64,000 bases of DNA from Mesorhizobium sp. ES1-1. GTDB lineage: Bacteria > Pseudomonadota > Alphaproteobacteria > Rhizobiales > Rhizobiaceae. Below are positions 1 through 9,433 of the stretch, in pieces. The stretch is taken from assembly GCF_020164785.1 (NCBI RefSeq), contig NZ_JAIUGX010000005.1, positions 279,096-343,095 of the forward strand, given 5' to 3'. Both the position numbers and the translations under genes were made by a program. Every line of letters begins with the position of its first letter. Positions within the stretch are counted from its first letter, which is position 1. The notes under the pieces are model-generated. The model saw nothing but the letters and a program-made list of their open reading frames with translations. It had not been told where the DNA came from and searched no databases.

Positions 1-573
1 CGGCATGTTCTGGAAACTGTCGCCGAAATAGCGGTCATCGCGATCGGTGCGGGTCGGGACGCGCGCCGTCACCGATTTGTTCAGCTGTGACGGGTCCACG
101 CCCCATTGTTTGCGGGTGTAGCCACGGAAGAACTTCTCATAGAGCTCGCGGCCGACCGTGCTGACCACGACGTCCTCGGCTGTCCTGATCTCTTCCACCG
201 TTTCGCGCCGGGACGCGAAGAACTGCTCCAGCTCCTCGGACGTCAGGTCGAGCCCATAAAGCTTGTTGATCGTATCGAGATTGATGGGAATTGGCAGCAA
301 CTGGCCGTCGACCTGGGAGAGCACACGATGCTCGTAAGGTCGCCACTGCGTGAACGCCGAGAGATAGTCGACGATCGATTGCGCATTGGTATGGAAGATG
401 TGCGGCCCGTATTTGTGGATCAGGATCCCGGCCTCGTTGTAGCAATCATAGGCGTTGCCACCGATATGGCTTCGCCTGTCGATCAGGAGGACGCTTTCGT
501 TTCGCTGCGAAGCGATGCGCTCGGCAAGCACGCTGCCGGCAAAGCCGGCGCCGACGATCAGCCAGTCGAACAT
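1..573 (-). CDS. glf: UDP-galactopyranose mutase, 3' part cut by window edge
   Basis: The enzyme interconverts UDP-galactopyranose and UDP-galactofuranose with a reduced FAD, supplying galactofuranose for surface polysaccharide. The 191 visible codons begin MFDWLIVGAGFAGS, the N-terminal dinucleotide-binding fold with its GxGxxG loop. They continue with the family hallmarks IGGNAYD, YGPHIFHT and the KFFRGYTRKQWG segment. The reading frame is open to base 1, so the C-terminal half lies outside the window. The ATG starts 2 bases after the stop of the upstream glycosyltransferase, which implies one transcript and probable translational coupling. Identification is secure from the motifs; the galactofuranose-containing product is not known. 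Confidence 0.93.
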   Translation of the reverse strand, partial: MFDWLIVGAGFAGSVLAERIASQRNESVLLIDRRSHIGGNAYDCYNEAGILIHKYGPHIFHTNAQSIVDYLSAFTQWRPYEHRVLSQVDGQLLPIPINLDTINKLYGLDLTSEELEQFFASRRETVEEIRTAEDVVVSTVGRELYEKFFRGYTRKQWGVDPSQLNKSVTARVPTRTDRDDRYFGDSFQNMP

Positions 574-575
574 GT

Positions 576-1748
576 CTACGCACTCCGCCGGAACTGCAGG
601 ACATTGCTGGTGGAGCGCACGCGCTGGATGTGTCTCGACATCGCCGCCCAGGTGTTCTCCCAGGACATGTCGGCCAGATAGGCGTCGACCTGTGGCAGCA
701 AGGCGTCGCGGGGACGGGCGAGCAGGGCGCGGAGCTTGGTCTCGACATCCTGCGCGTCGATGATGTCGACAAGTCCCTCCGCGCCATATGTCCTTACCAC
801 GTCGACGATCGCCGTTGAGACGAGGGGAACGCCGGCAGACAGGAATTCGGGCGTCTTGGTCGGGCTGATGTAGCGCGTGGCCGCATTAAGCGCGAACGGC
901 ATCCAGCCGGCATCCCAATGGCGGAGATAGGCGGGAAGCTCCGAATAGTCCTTGCCGCCCAGCCAGTGAATATTGGCGGCCTTGGGCAGGCTTTGCGGAT
1001 CGATCTTCACAACCGGTCCGATCAGGATGAAATGCACGTCCGGCATGCGCTCCGCCGCGCTCGCCACCAGGTCCACGTCGAGCCGTTCATCGATGACGCC
1101 GAAATAGCCGACTCTGGGGTGCGGTATTCCTGCCTGGTCCAACGGATCGGCTCCGGAGCCCCTGGCCTGATGGAAATGCGAGACGTCGATGCTGCTCGGG
1201 AACGGAAACATCGACCCGTGCATGCCGCGCTTGGCCTCGTACAGGCTCTGCCCGCCGGTGAAGACAATATCGGCGCGTTGCAGCAGCCGCTTTTCCATTT
1301 CAACCAGTTCGACAGGCGCGTTCTTGAATGCGGAAAGCTCGTCCATGCAGTCATAGACACAGACATCGCAGGAAAGGTGGTCGCTGAAGCGCAGCGCCAT
1401 CGGCGTGTAGTACCAAGTCGTCAACAGGTTGCGCGGCGCGGAAGCAACCAGGCTGTCGACAAACCGCCGCTGCGTGGCGATGGCGTCAGCTTCACTGGTG
1501 CCGTGCGGCAGAATCGGCGTGACGACCTTGATTGACGGGGAGACATCGTTCGAACGCAGGGAGGCTTGTGGTACCTGTTCGAAGATCGGCTCCTCGAAAT
1601 AGATTACTTGCCTGGTTTTTGCGGCAAGAGAGAGAATATGCTGTGGACGCTGATATACAAAATTCCATCGAAGATGGGAAAAACACAGAAGTAAAGTCTT
1701 TTGTTCTTCCGGTTGTCTGTAATGAGATTTTCCCAGCAAGTCGTCCAT
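576..1748 (-). CDS. Glycosyltransferase, TuaH-like family
   Basis: Predicted 390-residue cytoplasmic glycosyltransferase. The N-terminus has LLLCFSHLRWNFVYQRPQH, typical of a group of family-1-like (TuaH-type) transferases that carry FSxxRW and YQRPQH. The C-terminal half has a GT-B-like nucleotide-sugar region (PRVGYFGVIDERLD near residue 210, then SPTKTPEFLSAGVPLVST). The ATG at 1748 is preferred because GGGACTC lies just before it. An in-frame ATG 60 bases upstream has no visible ribosome site. It runs directly into glf (2-base gap), so its sugar donor may be UDP-galactofuranose. That is an inference from context only. Confidence 0.8.
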   Translation of the reverse strand: MDDLLGKSHYRQPEEQKTLLLCFSHLRWNFVYQRPQHILSLAAKTRQVIYFEEPIFEQVPQASLRSNDVSPSIKVVTPILPHGTSEADAIATQRRFVDSLVASAPRNLLTTWYYTPMALRFSDHLSCDVCVYDCMDELSAFKNAPVELVEMEKRLLQRADIVFTGGQSLYEAKRGMHGSMFPFPSSIDVSHFHQARGSGADPLDQAGIPHPRVGYFGVIDERLDVDLVASAAERMPDVHFILIGPVVKIDPQSLPKAANIHWLGGKDYSELPAYLRHWDAGWMPFALNAATRYISPTKTPEFLSAGVPLVSTAIVDVVRTYGAEGLVDIIDAQDVETKLRALLARPRDALLPQVDAYLADMSWENTWAAMSRHIQRVRSTSNVLQFRRSA

Positions 1749-2073
1749 AAATGAGTCCCTTGATGTTAGTCCCGAATGCATTCCTACAACAAATGTTAAT
1801 CGACGCATTGAGATGTGATTGTTGCGTTCGGGTCTAACTTGCCCAAGCCTGACTCGTTCCGGCGCCGAACAAAATCATTCGCCAACGCATGATCGGTGGG
1901 GGGCCAAGCGGGTGGGTGTCCTAACCTTGCCGCCGGCGAGCCTTTGCCAAAGAACGCGGTCGGCAAGCGGCGTATTGCTGGCGACAGGCGTCGGCCGTCG
2001 CACTAGCCGTTTGCGCGGATTCGCATAAACAAGGTGGGCCTGGTTGGCGCGCTTAACCGCCATCAAGCATGGT
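1749..2073. other. Intergenic region upstream of htpG, no supported gene
   Basis: This stretch separates the divergent glycosyltransferase and htpG. Short open frames exist on both strands but none has a ribosome site or recognisable protein. The only interpretable signal is the heat-shock-type promoter immediately after it. Confidence 0.5.
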
Positions 2074-2103
2074 CTTGAAATCCGCCGCGGCGCTTGCCAT
2101 TTC
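2074..2103 (+). promoter_or_regulatory. Sigma-32 (RpoH)-type promoter of htpG
   Basis: CTTGAAA at 2074-2080 and CCATTTC at 2097-2103, 16 bases apart, resemble the RpoH elements CTTGAA and CCCATnT. They lie 35 bases before the htpG ATG at 2138. This supports that ATG over the upstream in-frame one at 2069, which would precede transcription start. Confidence 0.6.
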
Positions 2104-2137
2104 GTCGCCGGGATTTGCCGTGGAAAGGGTTGCAGAG

Positions 2138-4033
2138 ATGACGACGAGCACCGAGGAACGAGCCGCCGAGAACCATGTCTTCGAAGCCGATGTGGCGCGC
2201 CTTCTTCACATGATGGTGCACTCGGTCTACTCCGACAAGGACGTCTTCCTGCGCGAGCTGATCTCGAACGCGGCGGATGCCTGCGAAAAACTGCGTTACG
2301 AGGCGATCGCGGCACCCGAACTTCTGGCCGGCGATCCTTCCAGCCGCATTCTCCTGTCGCCGGACGAGGAGAACAGCCGGCTTGTCGTCGAGGACAATGG
2401 CATCGGCATGAGCCGCGACGAGATGATCGAGGCGCTCGGCACGATCGCGCGGTCGGGGACGCGCGCCTTCATGGAGCGCATCGAGGCCAACAAGGCCGGC
2501 GAGGGCGCGCAGCTGATCGGCCAGTTCGGCGTCGGCTTCTATTCGAGCTTCATGGTGGCCGACCGCGTCGATGTCGTCTCGCGCCGCGCCGGCTCCGGCG
2601 AGGCCTGGCTCTGGTCTTCGGACGGCAAGGGCAGTTACAGCGTTGCTCAGGCACAGCCGGCGGACGCGCCGGCGCGCGGCACCCGCGTCATCCTGCATCT
2701 GATGGAGGACGCCAAGACCTATGCGTCGCGCTGGACGCTGGAGCGCATCGTCAAGGAACAGTCGGGCCACGTCCCGGTGCCGATCTCCATCATCGAGAAG
2801 GCTGGCGCCGAGCCGGCGGAACTGACCGACGGCACCGCGCTGTGGACGAAGCCGAAGGGCGACATCACCGCCGAGCAGTACAAGGACTTTTATCGCGGCG
2901 TTTCCGGCCAATATGACGATCCGGCGCTGACGGTGCATTTCCGCGCCGAGGGGCGGCACGAATATGTCGCGCTTGCCTTCGTGCCGGGATCGCCGCCCTT
3001 CGACATGCTCGACCCGGACCGCAAGGGCCGGATGAAACTCTACGTGAAGCGGGTCTTCATCACAGACGATGCGGAACTCCTGCCGCGCTATCTGCGCTTC
3101 GTCCGGGGCCTGGTCGACACCGCCGACCTGCCGCTCAACCTGTCGCGCGAGATGATCCAGGACAGCCCGATCCTGGCCGCCATCCGCAAGGGCGTCACAG
3201 GCAGGATCATCAAGGAGATCGAGAAGCTCGCGGAGAGCGACGCCGTGGCGTTCGCGAAGCTCTGGGGCAATTTCGGCGGCGTCCTCAAGGAGGGCATCTA
3301 CGAGGATTTCGAACGGCGCACGCAGCTGCTGGCGCTGGCGCGCTTCCGCTCCACCGCTTCGGGCGAGGGTCACCGGTCGCTCGCCGACTATGTCAGGGAC
3401 GCCAAGGAGGGGCAGGACGCCATCTATTTCCTCGCCGGTACGAATCTCGAGCAGCTCAAGGCCTCGCCGCAGCTCGAAGGGTTCCGGGCGCGCGGCATAG
3501 AAGTGCTGCTGCTGACCGATCCGATCGACAGTTTCTGGACCATGAACGCCCCCGACTTCGAGGGCAAGACGTTCAAGTCGATCACCCAGGGCGCCGCCGA
3601 CCTCACGAAATTCGCGAGGCCCGAGGGCGATGCCGCGCCGACCGAGACGGCCACGGCCGAGCTGGACGCATTCCTTGCCTTCGCCAGGGAAAAGCTTGCC
3701 GACGACGTGTCCGATGTCCGCCTGTCGGACCGGCTGACCGAAAGCGCCGCCTGTCTAGTCGCCTCTGAGCAAGGCTATGACCGAGAGATGGAACGCATGC
3801 TGCAGGGCGCCGGGCGGCTGCAGTCGGCGGCCAAGCCGGTCCTGGAAATCAATCGCGATCATCCGACCGTCAAGGCGCTCGCCGCCGAGACCACGGATGG
3901 TGCGTTGCGCGAAGACGCGACGCGGCTGCTTCTGGATCAGGCGCGGGTGCTGGACGGCGACAAGCCAACCGATCCGCGCGCCTTCGCCGACCGGCTGTCG
4001 CGGCTGCTGCGGTCATCGCTGGGGGCGGCGTAA
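2138..4033 (+). CDS. htpG: Molecular chaperone HtpG (bacterial Hsp90)
   Basis: 631-residue ATP-dependent dimeric chaperone acting in the cytoplasm on late folding intermediates. The GHKL ATPase domain is intact: FLRELISNAADACEKLRYE (helix with the Mg-binding Asn), VEDNGIGMSRDEM (nucleotide loop), GTIARSGT and GQFGVGFYSSFM (lid and glycine-rich loop). The middle domain shows YVKRVFITDD and LNLSREMIQ. The C-terminal region has the dimerisation stretch with LEINRDHP. Length is normal for bacterial HtpG. The start MTTSTEERAAENHVFEAD has GAAAGG upstream and follows the RpoH-like promoter. No J or GrpE genes are adjacent. Confidence 0.97.
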   Translation: MTTSTEERAAENHVFEADVARLLHMMVHSVYSDKDVFLRELISNAADACEKLRYEAIAAPELLAGDPSSRILLSPDEENSRLVVEDNGIGMSRDEMIEALGTIARSGTRAFMERIEANKAGEGAQLIGQFGVGFYSSFMVADRVDVVSRRAGSGEAWLWSSDGKGSYSVAQAQPADAPARGTRVILHLMEDAKTYASRWTLERIVKEQSGHVPVPISIIEKAGAEPAELTDGTALWTKPKGDITAEQYKDFYRGVSGQYDDPALTVHFRAEGRHEYVALAFVPGSPPFDMLDPDRKGRMKLYVKRVFITDDAELLPRYLRFVRGLVDTADLPLNLSREMIQDSPILAAIRKGVTGRIIKEIEKLAESDAVAFAKLWGNFGGVLKEGIYEDFERRTQLLALARFRSTASGEGHRSLADYVRDAKEGQDAIYFLAGTNLEQLKASPQLEGFRARGIEVLLLTDPIDSFWTMNAPDFEGKTFKSITQGAADLTKFARPEGDAAPTETATAELDAFLAFAREKLADDVSDVRLSDRLTESAACLVASEQGYDREMERMLQGAGRLQSAAKPVLEINRDHPTVKALAAETTDGALREDATRLLLDQARVLDGDKPTDPRAFADRLSRLLRSSLGAA

Positions 4034-4084
4034 AGGCCGCCGCTCAGCTTTTGCATTGAAGCCAGACCCGCATCCTTATATCGC

Positions 4085-5113
4085 ATGGCCATGAAAAAAA
4101 TCGGCTTCCTCTCGTTCGGGCACTGGACACCCTCGTCGCAGTCGCAGGTGCGCTCCGCCGCCGACGCGCTGCTACAATCCATCGACCTCGCCGTCGCCGC
4201 CGAGCAACTCGGCGCCGACGGCGCGTATTACCGGGTTCATCATTTCGCGCGTCAGCTGGCCTCGCCGTTTCCGCTGCTGGCGGCGGTGGGGGCCAGGACC
4301 AGCCGCATCGAGATCGGCACCGCCGTCATCGACATGCGCTACGAGAACCCGCTCTACATGGCCGAGGATGCGGGCGCCGCCGACATCATCGCCGGCGGCC
4401 GCCTGCAGCTTGGCATCAGCCGCGGCTCTCCCGAGCAGGTGATCGACGGCTGGCGCCATTTCGGCTACGCGCCGCCGGAGGGCCAGAGCGATGCCGACAT
4501 GGCGCGCCACCACGCCGAGGTTTTCCTCCAGACGCTGCGGGGGGAGGGGTTCGCCCAGCCCAACCCCCGGCCGATGTTTCCCAATCCGCCCGGCCTGCTG
4601 CGGCTCGAGCCGTATTCGGAAGGCTTGCGCGAACGGATCTGGTGGGGCGCGGCCACCAACGCCACGGCGGAATGGGCGGCCAAGCTCGGCATGAACCTGC
4701 AGAGCTCGACGCTGAAATTCGATGAGAGCGGCAAGCCGTTCCACATCCAGCAGGCCGAGCAGATCCGCCTCTACCGCGAGGCCTGGAAGGCGGCTGGCCA
4801 CGGGCGCGAGCCGCGCGTCTCGGTCAGCCGCAGCATCTTCGCGTTGGTCGACGACCGCGACCGCGCCTATTTCGGCCGCGGCAATGAGAGCCGCGACCAG
4901 ATCGGCTTCATCGAGGAAAACACCAGGGCGATCTTCGGGCGCAGCTACGCCGCCGAGCCGGACGTGCTGATCAAGGAACTGGCGCAGGACGAGGCGATCG
5001 CCGAAGCCGACACGCTGCTCCTCACCGTGCCGAACCAGCTCGGCGTCGACTACAACGCCCATGTCCTCGAGGCCATCCTGACCCATGTCGCGCCGGCGCT
5101 GGGCTGGCGCTGA
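4085..5113 (+). CDS. LLM-class flavin-dependent oxidoreductase
   Basis: 342-residue bacterial luciferase-like monooxygenase, a TIM-barrel family that uses reduced FMN or F420. The N-terminus MKKIGFLSFGHW is strand 1. DGAYYRVHHFARQLASPFPLLAAVGARTSRIE is the diagnostic luciferase-like core, and AAGRLQLGISRGS-type residues follow in the phosphate-binding region. Two in-frame ATGs (4085, 4091) are equally possible. It sits 51 bases after htpG and 73 bases before the aldehyde dehydrogenase on the same strand. A link with the latter (oxidising an aldehyde product) is possible but speculative. The substrate cannot be deduced from sequence. Confidence 0.88.
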   Translation: MAMKKIGFLSFGHWTPSSQSQVRSAADALLQSIDLAVAAEQLGADGAYYRVHHFARQLASPFPLLAAVGARTSRIEIGTAVIDMRYENPLYMAEDAGAADIIAGGRLQLGISRGSPEQVIDGWRHFGYAPPEGQSDADMARHHAEVFLQTLRGEGFAQPNPRPMFPNPPGLLRLEPYSEGLRERIWWGAATNATAEWAAKLGMNLQSSTLKFDESGKPFHIQQAEQIRLYREAWKAAGHGREPRVSVSRSIFALVDDRDRAYFGRGNESRDQIGFIEENTRAIFGRSYAAEPDVLIKELAQDEAIAEADTLLLTVPNQLGVDYNAHVLEAILTHVAPALGWR

Positions 5114-5186
5114 AGGGCGGGCGGCGGCCTTTCGCTTCGATCGCGGCGGCTGGACCGCGCCGGTTCGCAGCCGCTAGGATGGCGCC

Positions 5187-6680
5187 ATGACCCTGTCGGC
5201 AAACATTCCGTCGCTGCACACGCCGATCGACGGACGGCACCGCAAGATGCTGATCGACGGCGCCTGGTGCGACGCGCGGGGCGGCGGCCGTCTCGAGACC
5301 CGCAATCCGGCGACCGGCGCCGTGATCGGCACCGTGCCACTCGCGGGTGCGCCCGACATCGACCTGGCGGTGGCGGCGGCGCGGCGCGCCTTCGACGGTC
5401 CATGGAGCCGCTTCAAGCCCTATGAGCGCCAGCTGCTGCTGCTCAGGATCGCCGATCTCATCGAGCGCCACTGGGAGGAGGTCGCGCTCTCCGACACCAC
5501 CGACATGGGCATGCCGATCGTGCGCACGCTGGCCAACAAGACCCGCGTGCTCGGCATGCTGCGCTTCTATGCCGGCATGGCGACCTCGATCCATGGCCAG
5601 ACGATCGGCAATTCGCTGCCGGGCGACATCGTGTCCTATACCCGCAAGGAAGCGGTCGGCGTGGTCGGCGCGATCATTCCCTGGAACGCGCCGACCGCCG
5701 CCTCGGTCTGGAAGATCGGCCCGGCGCTGGCGACCGGCTGCACCATCGTGCTGAAGCCATCGGAAGAAGCGCCGCTGACGCCGCTGCTGATCGGCGCGCT
5801 GATGATGGAGGCCGGCGTGCCACCTGGCGTCGTCAACGTCGTCACCGGCACCGGCGCGGAGGCCGGCGCGCCGCTCGCCGCCCATATGGACGTCGACAAG
5901 ATCGTCTTCACCGGCTCGACCGCCACCGGCCAGAGCATCCTGCGCGCCTCGGCCGGCAACATGAAGCGCGTCTCGCTGGAACTCGGCGGCAAGTCGCCGG
6001 TGATCGTGTGCGCGGACGCCGATCTCGCACGCGCCGTGCCGATCGCGGCGATGTCAGTGTTCGCCAATTCCGGCCAGATCTGCATCGCCGGGTCGCGGCT
6101 GTTCGTCGAGCGGCCGATCCACGACGAATTCGTCGAGCGGGTTTGCGCCTTTGCGGCGAAGCTCAGGATCGGCGACGGCGCCGATCCCCAAACCGAGATC
6201 GGGCCGCTGATCTCGGCCCGGCAGCTCGAGCGCGTCGCCGGCTTCATCGAGGACGGCACCAGCCAGGGCGCTCGGCTGGTCACCGGCGGCAATCGCCTCA
6301 CCGAAGGCCCGCTCGGGGCCGGCAATTTCATCGCGCCTGGGGTGTTCTCCGGCGTCACCGACGACATGCGCATTGCCCGGGAGGAAATCTTCGGCCCGGT
6401 GATCTCGACGCTGCCCTTCGATACGCTGGACGAGGCGGTGCGGCGCGGCAACGACACGCCCTACGGGCTGGGCGCCGGCGTGTTCACGCGCGACCTCGGC
6501 AAGGCGCACCAACTGGTCAACCGGCTGCGCGCCGGGTCCGTCTGGGTCAACACCTACCACGCCATCGATCCGGCGGTGCCGTTTGGCGGCTACAAGATGA
6601 GCGGCTACGGCCGCGAGGGCGGCGCCGAGCATCTCGACGAATATCTCAACACCAAGGGCGTTTGGATCCGCACGGATTGA
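5187..6680 (+). CDS. NAD(P)-dependent aldehyde dehydrogenase
   Basis: 497-residue enzyme oxidising an aldehyde to its acid in the cytoplasm. It has full family length and all catalytic elements: IIPWNAPTA with the oxyanion Asn, KPSEEAPLTPL, the FTGSTATGQ Rossmann loop, the general base Glu265 in LELGGKSP, the nucleophile Cys299 in NSGQICIAGSRL, and EIFGPV with the NAD-ribose Glu. The C-terminal FGGYKMSGYGREGG is typical of broad-specificity ALDHs. It follows the luciferase-like oxidoreductase on the same strand. Its substrate is not predictable; betaine-aldehyde, indole-acetaldehyde and aromatic-aldehyde types all look alike here. Confidence 0.95.
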   Translation: MTLSANIPSLHTPIDGRHRKMLIDGAWCDARGGGRLETRNPATGAVIGTVPLAGAPDIDLAVAAARRAFDGPWSRFKPYERQLLLLRIADLIERHWEEVALSDTTDMGMPIVRTLANKTRVLGMLRFYAGMATSIHGQTIGNSLPGDIVSYTRKEAVGVVGAIIPWNAPTAASVWKIGPALATGCTIVLKPSEEAPLTPLLIGALMMEAGVPPGVVNVVTGTGAEAGAPLAAHMDVDKIVFTGSTATGQSILRASAGNMKRVSLELGGKSPVIVCADADLARAVPIAAMSVFANSGQICIAGSRLFVERPIHDEFVERVCAFAAKLRIGDGADPQTEIGPLISARQLERVAGFIEDGTSQGARLVTGGNRLTEGPLGAGNFIAPGVFSGVTDDMRIAREEIFGPVISTLPFDTLDEAVRRGNDTPYGLGAGVFTRDLGKAHQLVNRLRAGSVWVNTYHAIDPAVPFGGYKMSGYGREGGAEHLDEYLNTKGVWIRTD

Positions 6681-6790
6681 TTGCACTGTCCTATTCCGTC
6701 ATCGTATGGTTGTGGCTACATTCGCATGCTCGCGATGGCCGCAAAACTGGCCGCCATCGTTAGGAGTCAGCCAATGCGAGGGGGTGGGAA

Positions 6791-7201
6791 ATGGCTATAA
6801 AACGTACCGTGTTCCTGATCGGTGGAGGCACCGGCGGAGACGAGGAGGCCGTATTTACTCTGCACGCCGACGATACCGTCTGCAGCCTGACATGCAGCTA
6901 TCGAGGCAAGATGATCAAGGCCGAAGAAGAGGATTTTTTTGAAGCCTTGTTTCAGATCCGCCAGGATTTGGAGGTCGATGGTTTGCTGCCATTTTGCTAC
7001 GGAGCGAGTGCGTATGTGTTTCCCGAAAATACAGTGATCACCGAGAGCCGCGGATTGATGGCCGTGAAGGTCAAGATGGGGGAACATCCTCAAAGGGGCG
7101 ATGTGATCGACATATTCGACGAAGGCCCCGACGTCGTTCCGGTTTTTGTCCACATGCAGCAACAATTCTGGGAAGCCTGGCTGGCGTCACTTCCTTCATA
7201 G
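6791..7201 (+). CDS. Hypothetical protein, 136 residues
   Basis: Not recognised. A soluble acidic protein starting MAIKRTVFLIGGGTGGDEEA, with a GAGGGGGTGGGA-like purine-rich ribosome site just before the ATG. No signal peptide or membrane segment is seen. A moderately hydrophobic core (FCYGASAYVFPENTVI) and the end HMQQQFWEAWLASLPS suggest a small compact domain. Base composition looks less GC-rich than the flanking dehydrogenase and amidase genes, so recent acquisition is possible. It ends 10 bases before the convergent amidase gene stops. Confidence 0.65.
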   Translation: MAIKRTVFLIGGGTGGDEEAVFTLHADDTVCSLTCSYRGKMIKAEEEDFFEALFQIRQDLEVDGLLPFCYGASAYVFPENTVITESRGLMAVKVKMGEHPQRGDVIDIFDEGPDVVPVFVHMQQQFWEAWLASLPS

Positions 7202-7211
7202 CACATGGCGC

Positions 7212-9239
7212 TCACTCGATGCCGCCGGTGACCGTGTAGGCGCCGGCGGTGCGGCCATCGGCCAGCCTCACCACGGCGATGACGATCGAGCCGTAGGAGC
7301 CGCGCCAGGTGCTGTGCAGAGGCCGGTGTTCGGCGGCGGGGACGAGCACCCGGCCGGTGAAGCGGACGCCGCTTCGGCTCAGCGCGACGGTCTCGTCGTT
7401 CACATGCACCTGGACGCCGGCCCGTTCGATTTCGATGGCGTCGCCAGAGAGGTCGACGGTGACGGCAATCTCGTCCTGATCGCCGGATGGGCGCGTTTCG
7501 GCGGCAAGGGTGATGCGAGGCGCCGGCCTGTCGCGGTTCCCGGCAGGCGCTGGACGGTTGGAGAAGAAATCGCCGGGCTGCGGCGGCGTGCGCGGCGGCG
7601 CGGTGCGGCGTTGCGTGGCGCGTTCATAGTCGCCGGCCATGCGCAGCAACCTTTCGTCATCATAGGCCTTGCCGGCGAAGGTCAGGCCGACCGGCATGCC
7701 GATGTCTGTCATCGTCCCCATCGGCACGGTGACGGTCGGGATGCCGAAATGGCGCCAGACGAGATTGCCGTTGGCGACCCAGGTGCCATTGCGCCAGGCA
7801 AGTGCTGCGGACGTCTCGTTGATGTCGGCGTCGGCGGGACCGACATCGGCCACGGCGGGCAGCACCACGGCGTCGATGCCTCGCGCGTCCAGCCAGTCCT
7901 CGAAATCGATCCGCCTTGTCGCCTCCAGCCCTTGCAGGCCGGCTTCCAGCGCCGGAATATCGGCCAAGGGCGTCACGCCGCGCCTGGCGTGCTCGACATA
8001 TTCCGCCAGGTCGAAGCCACCCTCATAGCGATCGGGCAGCGCGCCCGGCGGCTGGGGGAAAATCTTCGGACCATCGACCGAGGCAAGGTCGGGCAGAGCC
8101 GGGTCGGCATTGGCGCGCAGGAAGTCATCCCAGCCCCAGACGCAAAGGTCCCAGATCTCGCGCTCGGCGAATTCTGCCGGCACCAAGCCGCGCTCAACCA
8201 TGGTGCGCGCGCCGGGGCGGTCGCGCTCATAGTTGGAGACGACGGGGAAATCGACTTCCACCACCTCGGCGCCAAGCATGGCCAGATCCGCCGCCCCCTG
8301 TTCCCAAAGGGCAAGCACCGAAGCGCGGGTTTCGATCGGCTTGTCGGCCCCGCCGTCGCGTCCGATATACATGGTCGGCACGCCGAGGCGCATGCCTTTC
8401 AGCGAGCCGGCCAGCGCCAGATCGGTGTAGCGCGGCGGCCGCAGTTGCGAACTCTTCGGCAGCTTGACCCAGGGCTGGGCGCGCCAGAAATCGCCCCGCG
8501 TCTGGGGGTCGTCGGCGACGATGACATCGAGCAGTTCAAGCATGTCGGGCACGCTGCGCGTGTGCGGCACCACCACATCCATGGTCGGCACGAGGGGCCA
8601 GTTGCCGCGCACCGAGATGACGCCGCGCGAGGGCGTGTAGGCGACCAGCGCATTGTTGGAGGCCGGCGCGCGGCCGGACGACCAGGTTTCCTCGCCGAGC
8701 CCGAAGGCGGCGAAGCTGGCCGCGGTGGCGGTGCCGGAACCATTGGACGAACCGGACGCGAAGGCAGCGGTCAGAAAGTCGCCATTATAGGGGCTCTCGG
8801 CGCGGCCATAGACGCCGCGCTGCATGCCGCCATTGGCCATTGGCGGCATGTTGGTGAGGCCGATCAGCACCGCGCCTCCGGCCCTGAGCCGGGAGATGGT
8901 GAAGGCATCCTCGTTGGCGACGAGATGCTCGAAGGCGGGCGAACCGGCGGCGACCGTCAGGCCTGAGACTTTGTAGCTGTCCTTGGCCGTGTAGGGGATG
9001 CCGTCCAATGGTCCGAGCACGGCGCCGTCGCGGCGCCGCCGGTCCGAGGCGGCGGCCTCCTCGAACATAAGCGGGTTGAGCACGGGAATGGAATTCAGCG
9101 TGATGCCATGCCGATCGTAACGGGCGATGCGCCTGAGATAGGCCCCGACCAACTCGACGCTGGTCACCGTGCCTTCCTCGAGCGCATGGCGCAATTGCTC
9201 GATCGTCGCTTCGACGATGTGAAGGCTGGCGTCGGTCAT
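7212..9239 (-). CDS. Amidase-signature hydrolase with long C-terminal extension
   Basis: 675-residue member of the amidase signature family, which hydrolyses amides with a Ser-cisSer-Lys triad. The Lys is in GIPYTAKDSYKVSG, and the serine region is the atypical SGSSNGSGTATAASFAAFG instead of the usual GGSSGGS. The amidase core ends near residue 540. The remaining 130 or so residues (after GDYERATQRR) include a Pro-rich linker and a beta-rich tail with DLSGDAIEIERAGVQVHV, not usual for the family. Of two adjacent ATGs, the second (9239) is better spaced from GGGAG. It stands alone, convergent with the hypothetical gene at 6791. The substrate is unknown. Confidence 0.88.
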   Translation of the reverse strand: MTDASLHIVEATIEQLRHALEEGTVTSVELVGAYLRRIARYDRHGITLNSIPVLNPLMFEEAAASDRRRRDGAVLGPLDGIPYTAKDSYKVSGLTVAAGSPAFEHLVANEDAFTISRLRAGGAVLIGLTNMPPMANGGMQRGVYGRAESPYNGDFLTAAFASGSSNGSGTATAASFAAFGLGEETWSSGRAPASNNALVAYTPSRGVISVRGNWPLVPTMDVVVPHTRSVPDMLELLDVIVADDPQTRGDFWRAQPWVKLPKSSQLRPPRYTDLALAGSLKGMRLGVPTMYIGRDGGADKPIETRASVLALWEQGAADLAMLGAEVVEVDFPVVSNYERDRPGARTMVERGLVPAEFAEREIWDLCVWGWDDFLRANADPALPDLASVDGPKIFPQPPGALPDRYEGGFDLAEYVEHARRGVTPLADIPALEAGLQGLEATRRIDFEDWLDARGIDAVVLPAVADVGPADADINETSAALAWRNGTWVANGNLVWRHFGIPTVTVPMGTMTDIGMPVGLTFAGKAYDDERLLRMAGDYERATQRRTAPPRTPPQPGDFFSNRPAPAGNRDRPAPRITLAAETRPSGDQDEIAVTVDLSGDAIEIERAGVQVHVNDETVALSRSGVRFTGRVLVPAAEHRPLHSTWRGSYGSIVIAVVRLADGRTAGAYTVTGGIE

Positions 9240-9433
9240 CATGGCTCCCGAGTTGCGGTCGATTCAAGGGATGAGCGAGGATGCCGTCTTCGGCAAGAGC
9301 CAATCGAGCCTGCGGGTGAACATGGGCTGTTGCCGTTCGTCCGACAGGTCCGCGAAACCATATGGAGGGAACTTTTGTCCGGCGGGCGGTTTTGCATATA
9401 TTGTGCGATTCCGGATGCCAGAAAGGTGCTGCA

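Noticed and set aside
2063..3373. A 436-codon frame opposite htpG
   Set aside because: Shadow of a conserved chaperone gene.
7146..8966. A long open frame (over 600 codons) opposite the amidase gene
   Set aside because: It is the mirror of a GC-rich coding sequence, with Arg/Gly/His-rich composition, no domain and no ribosome site; the amidase on the other strand has clear catalytic motifs.
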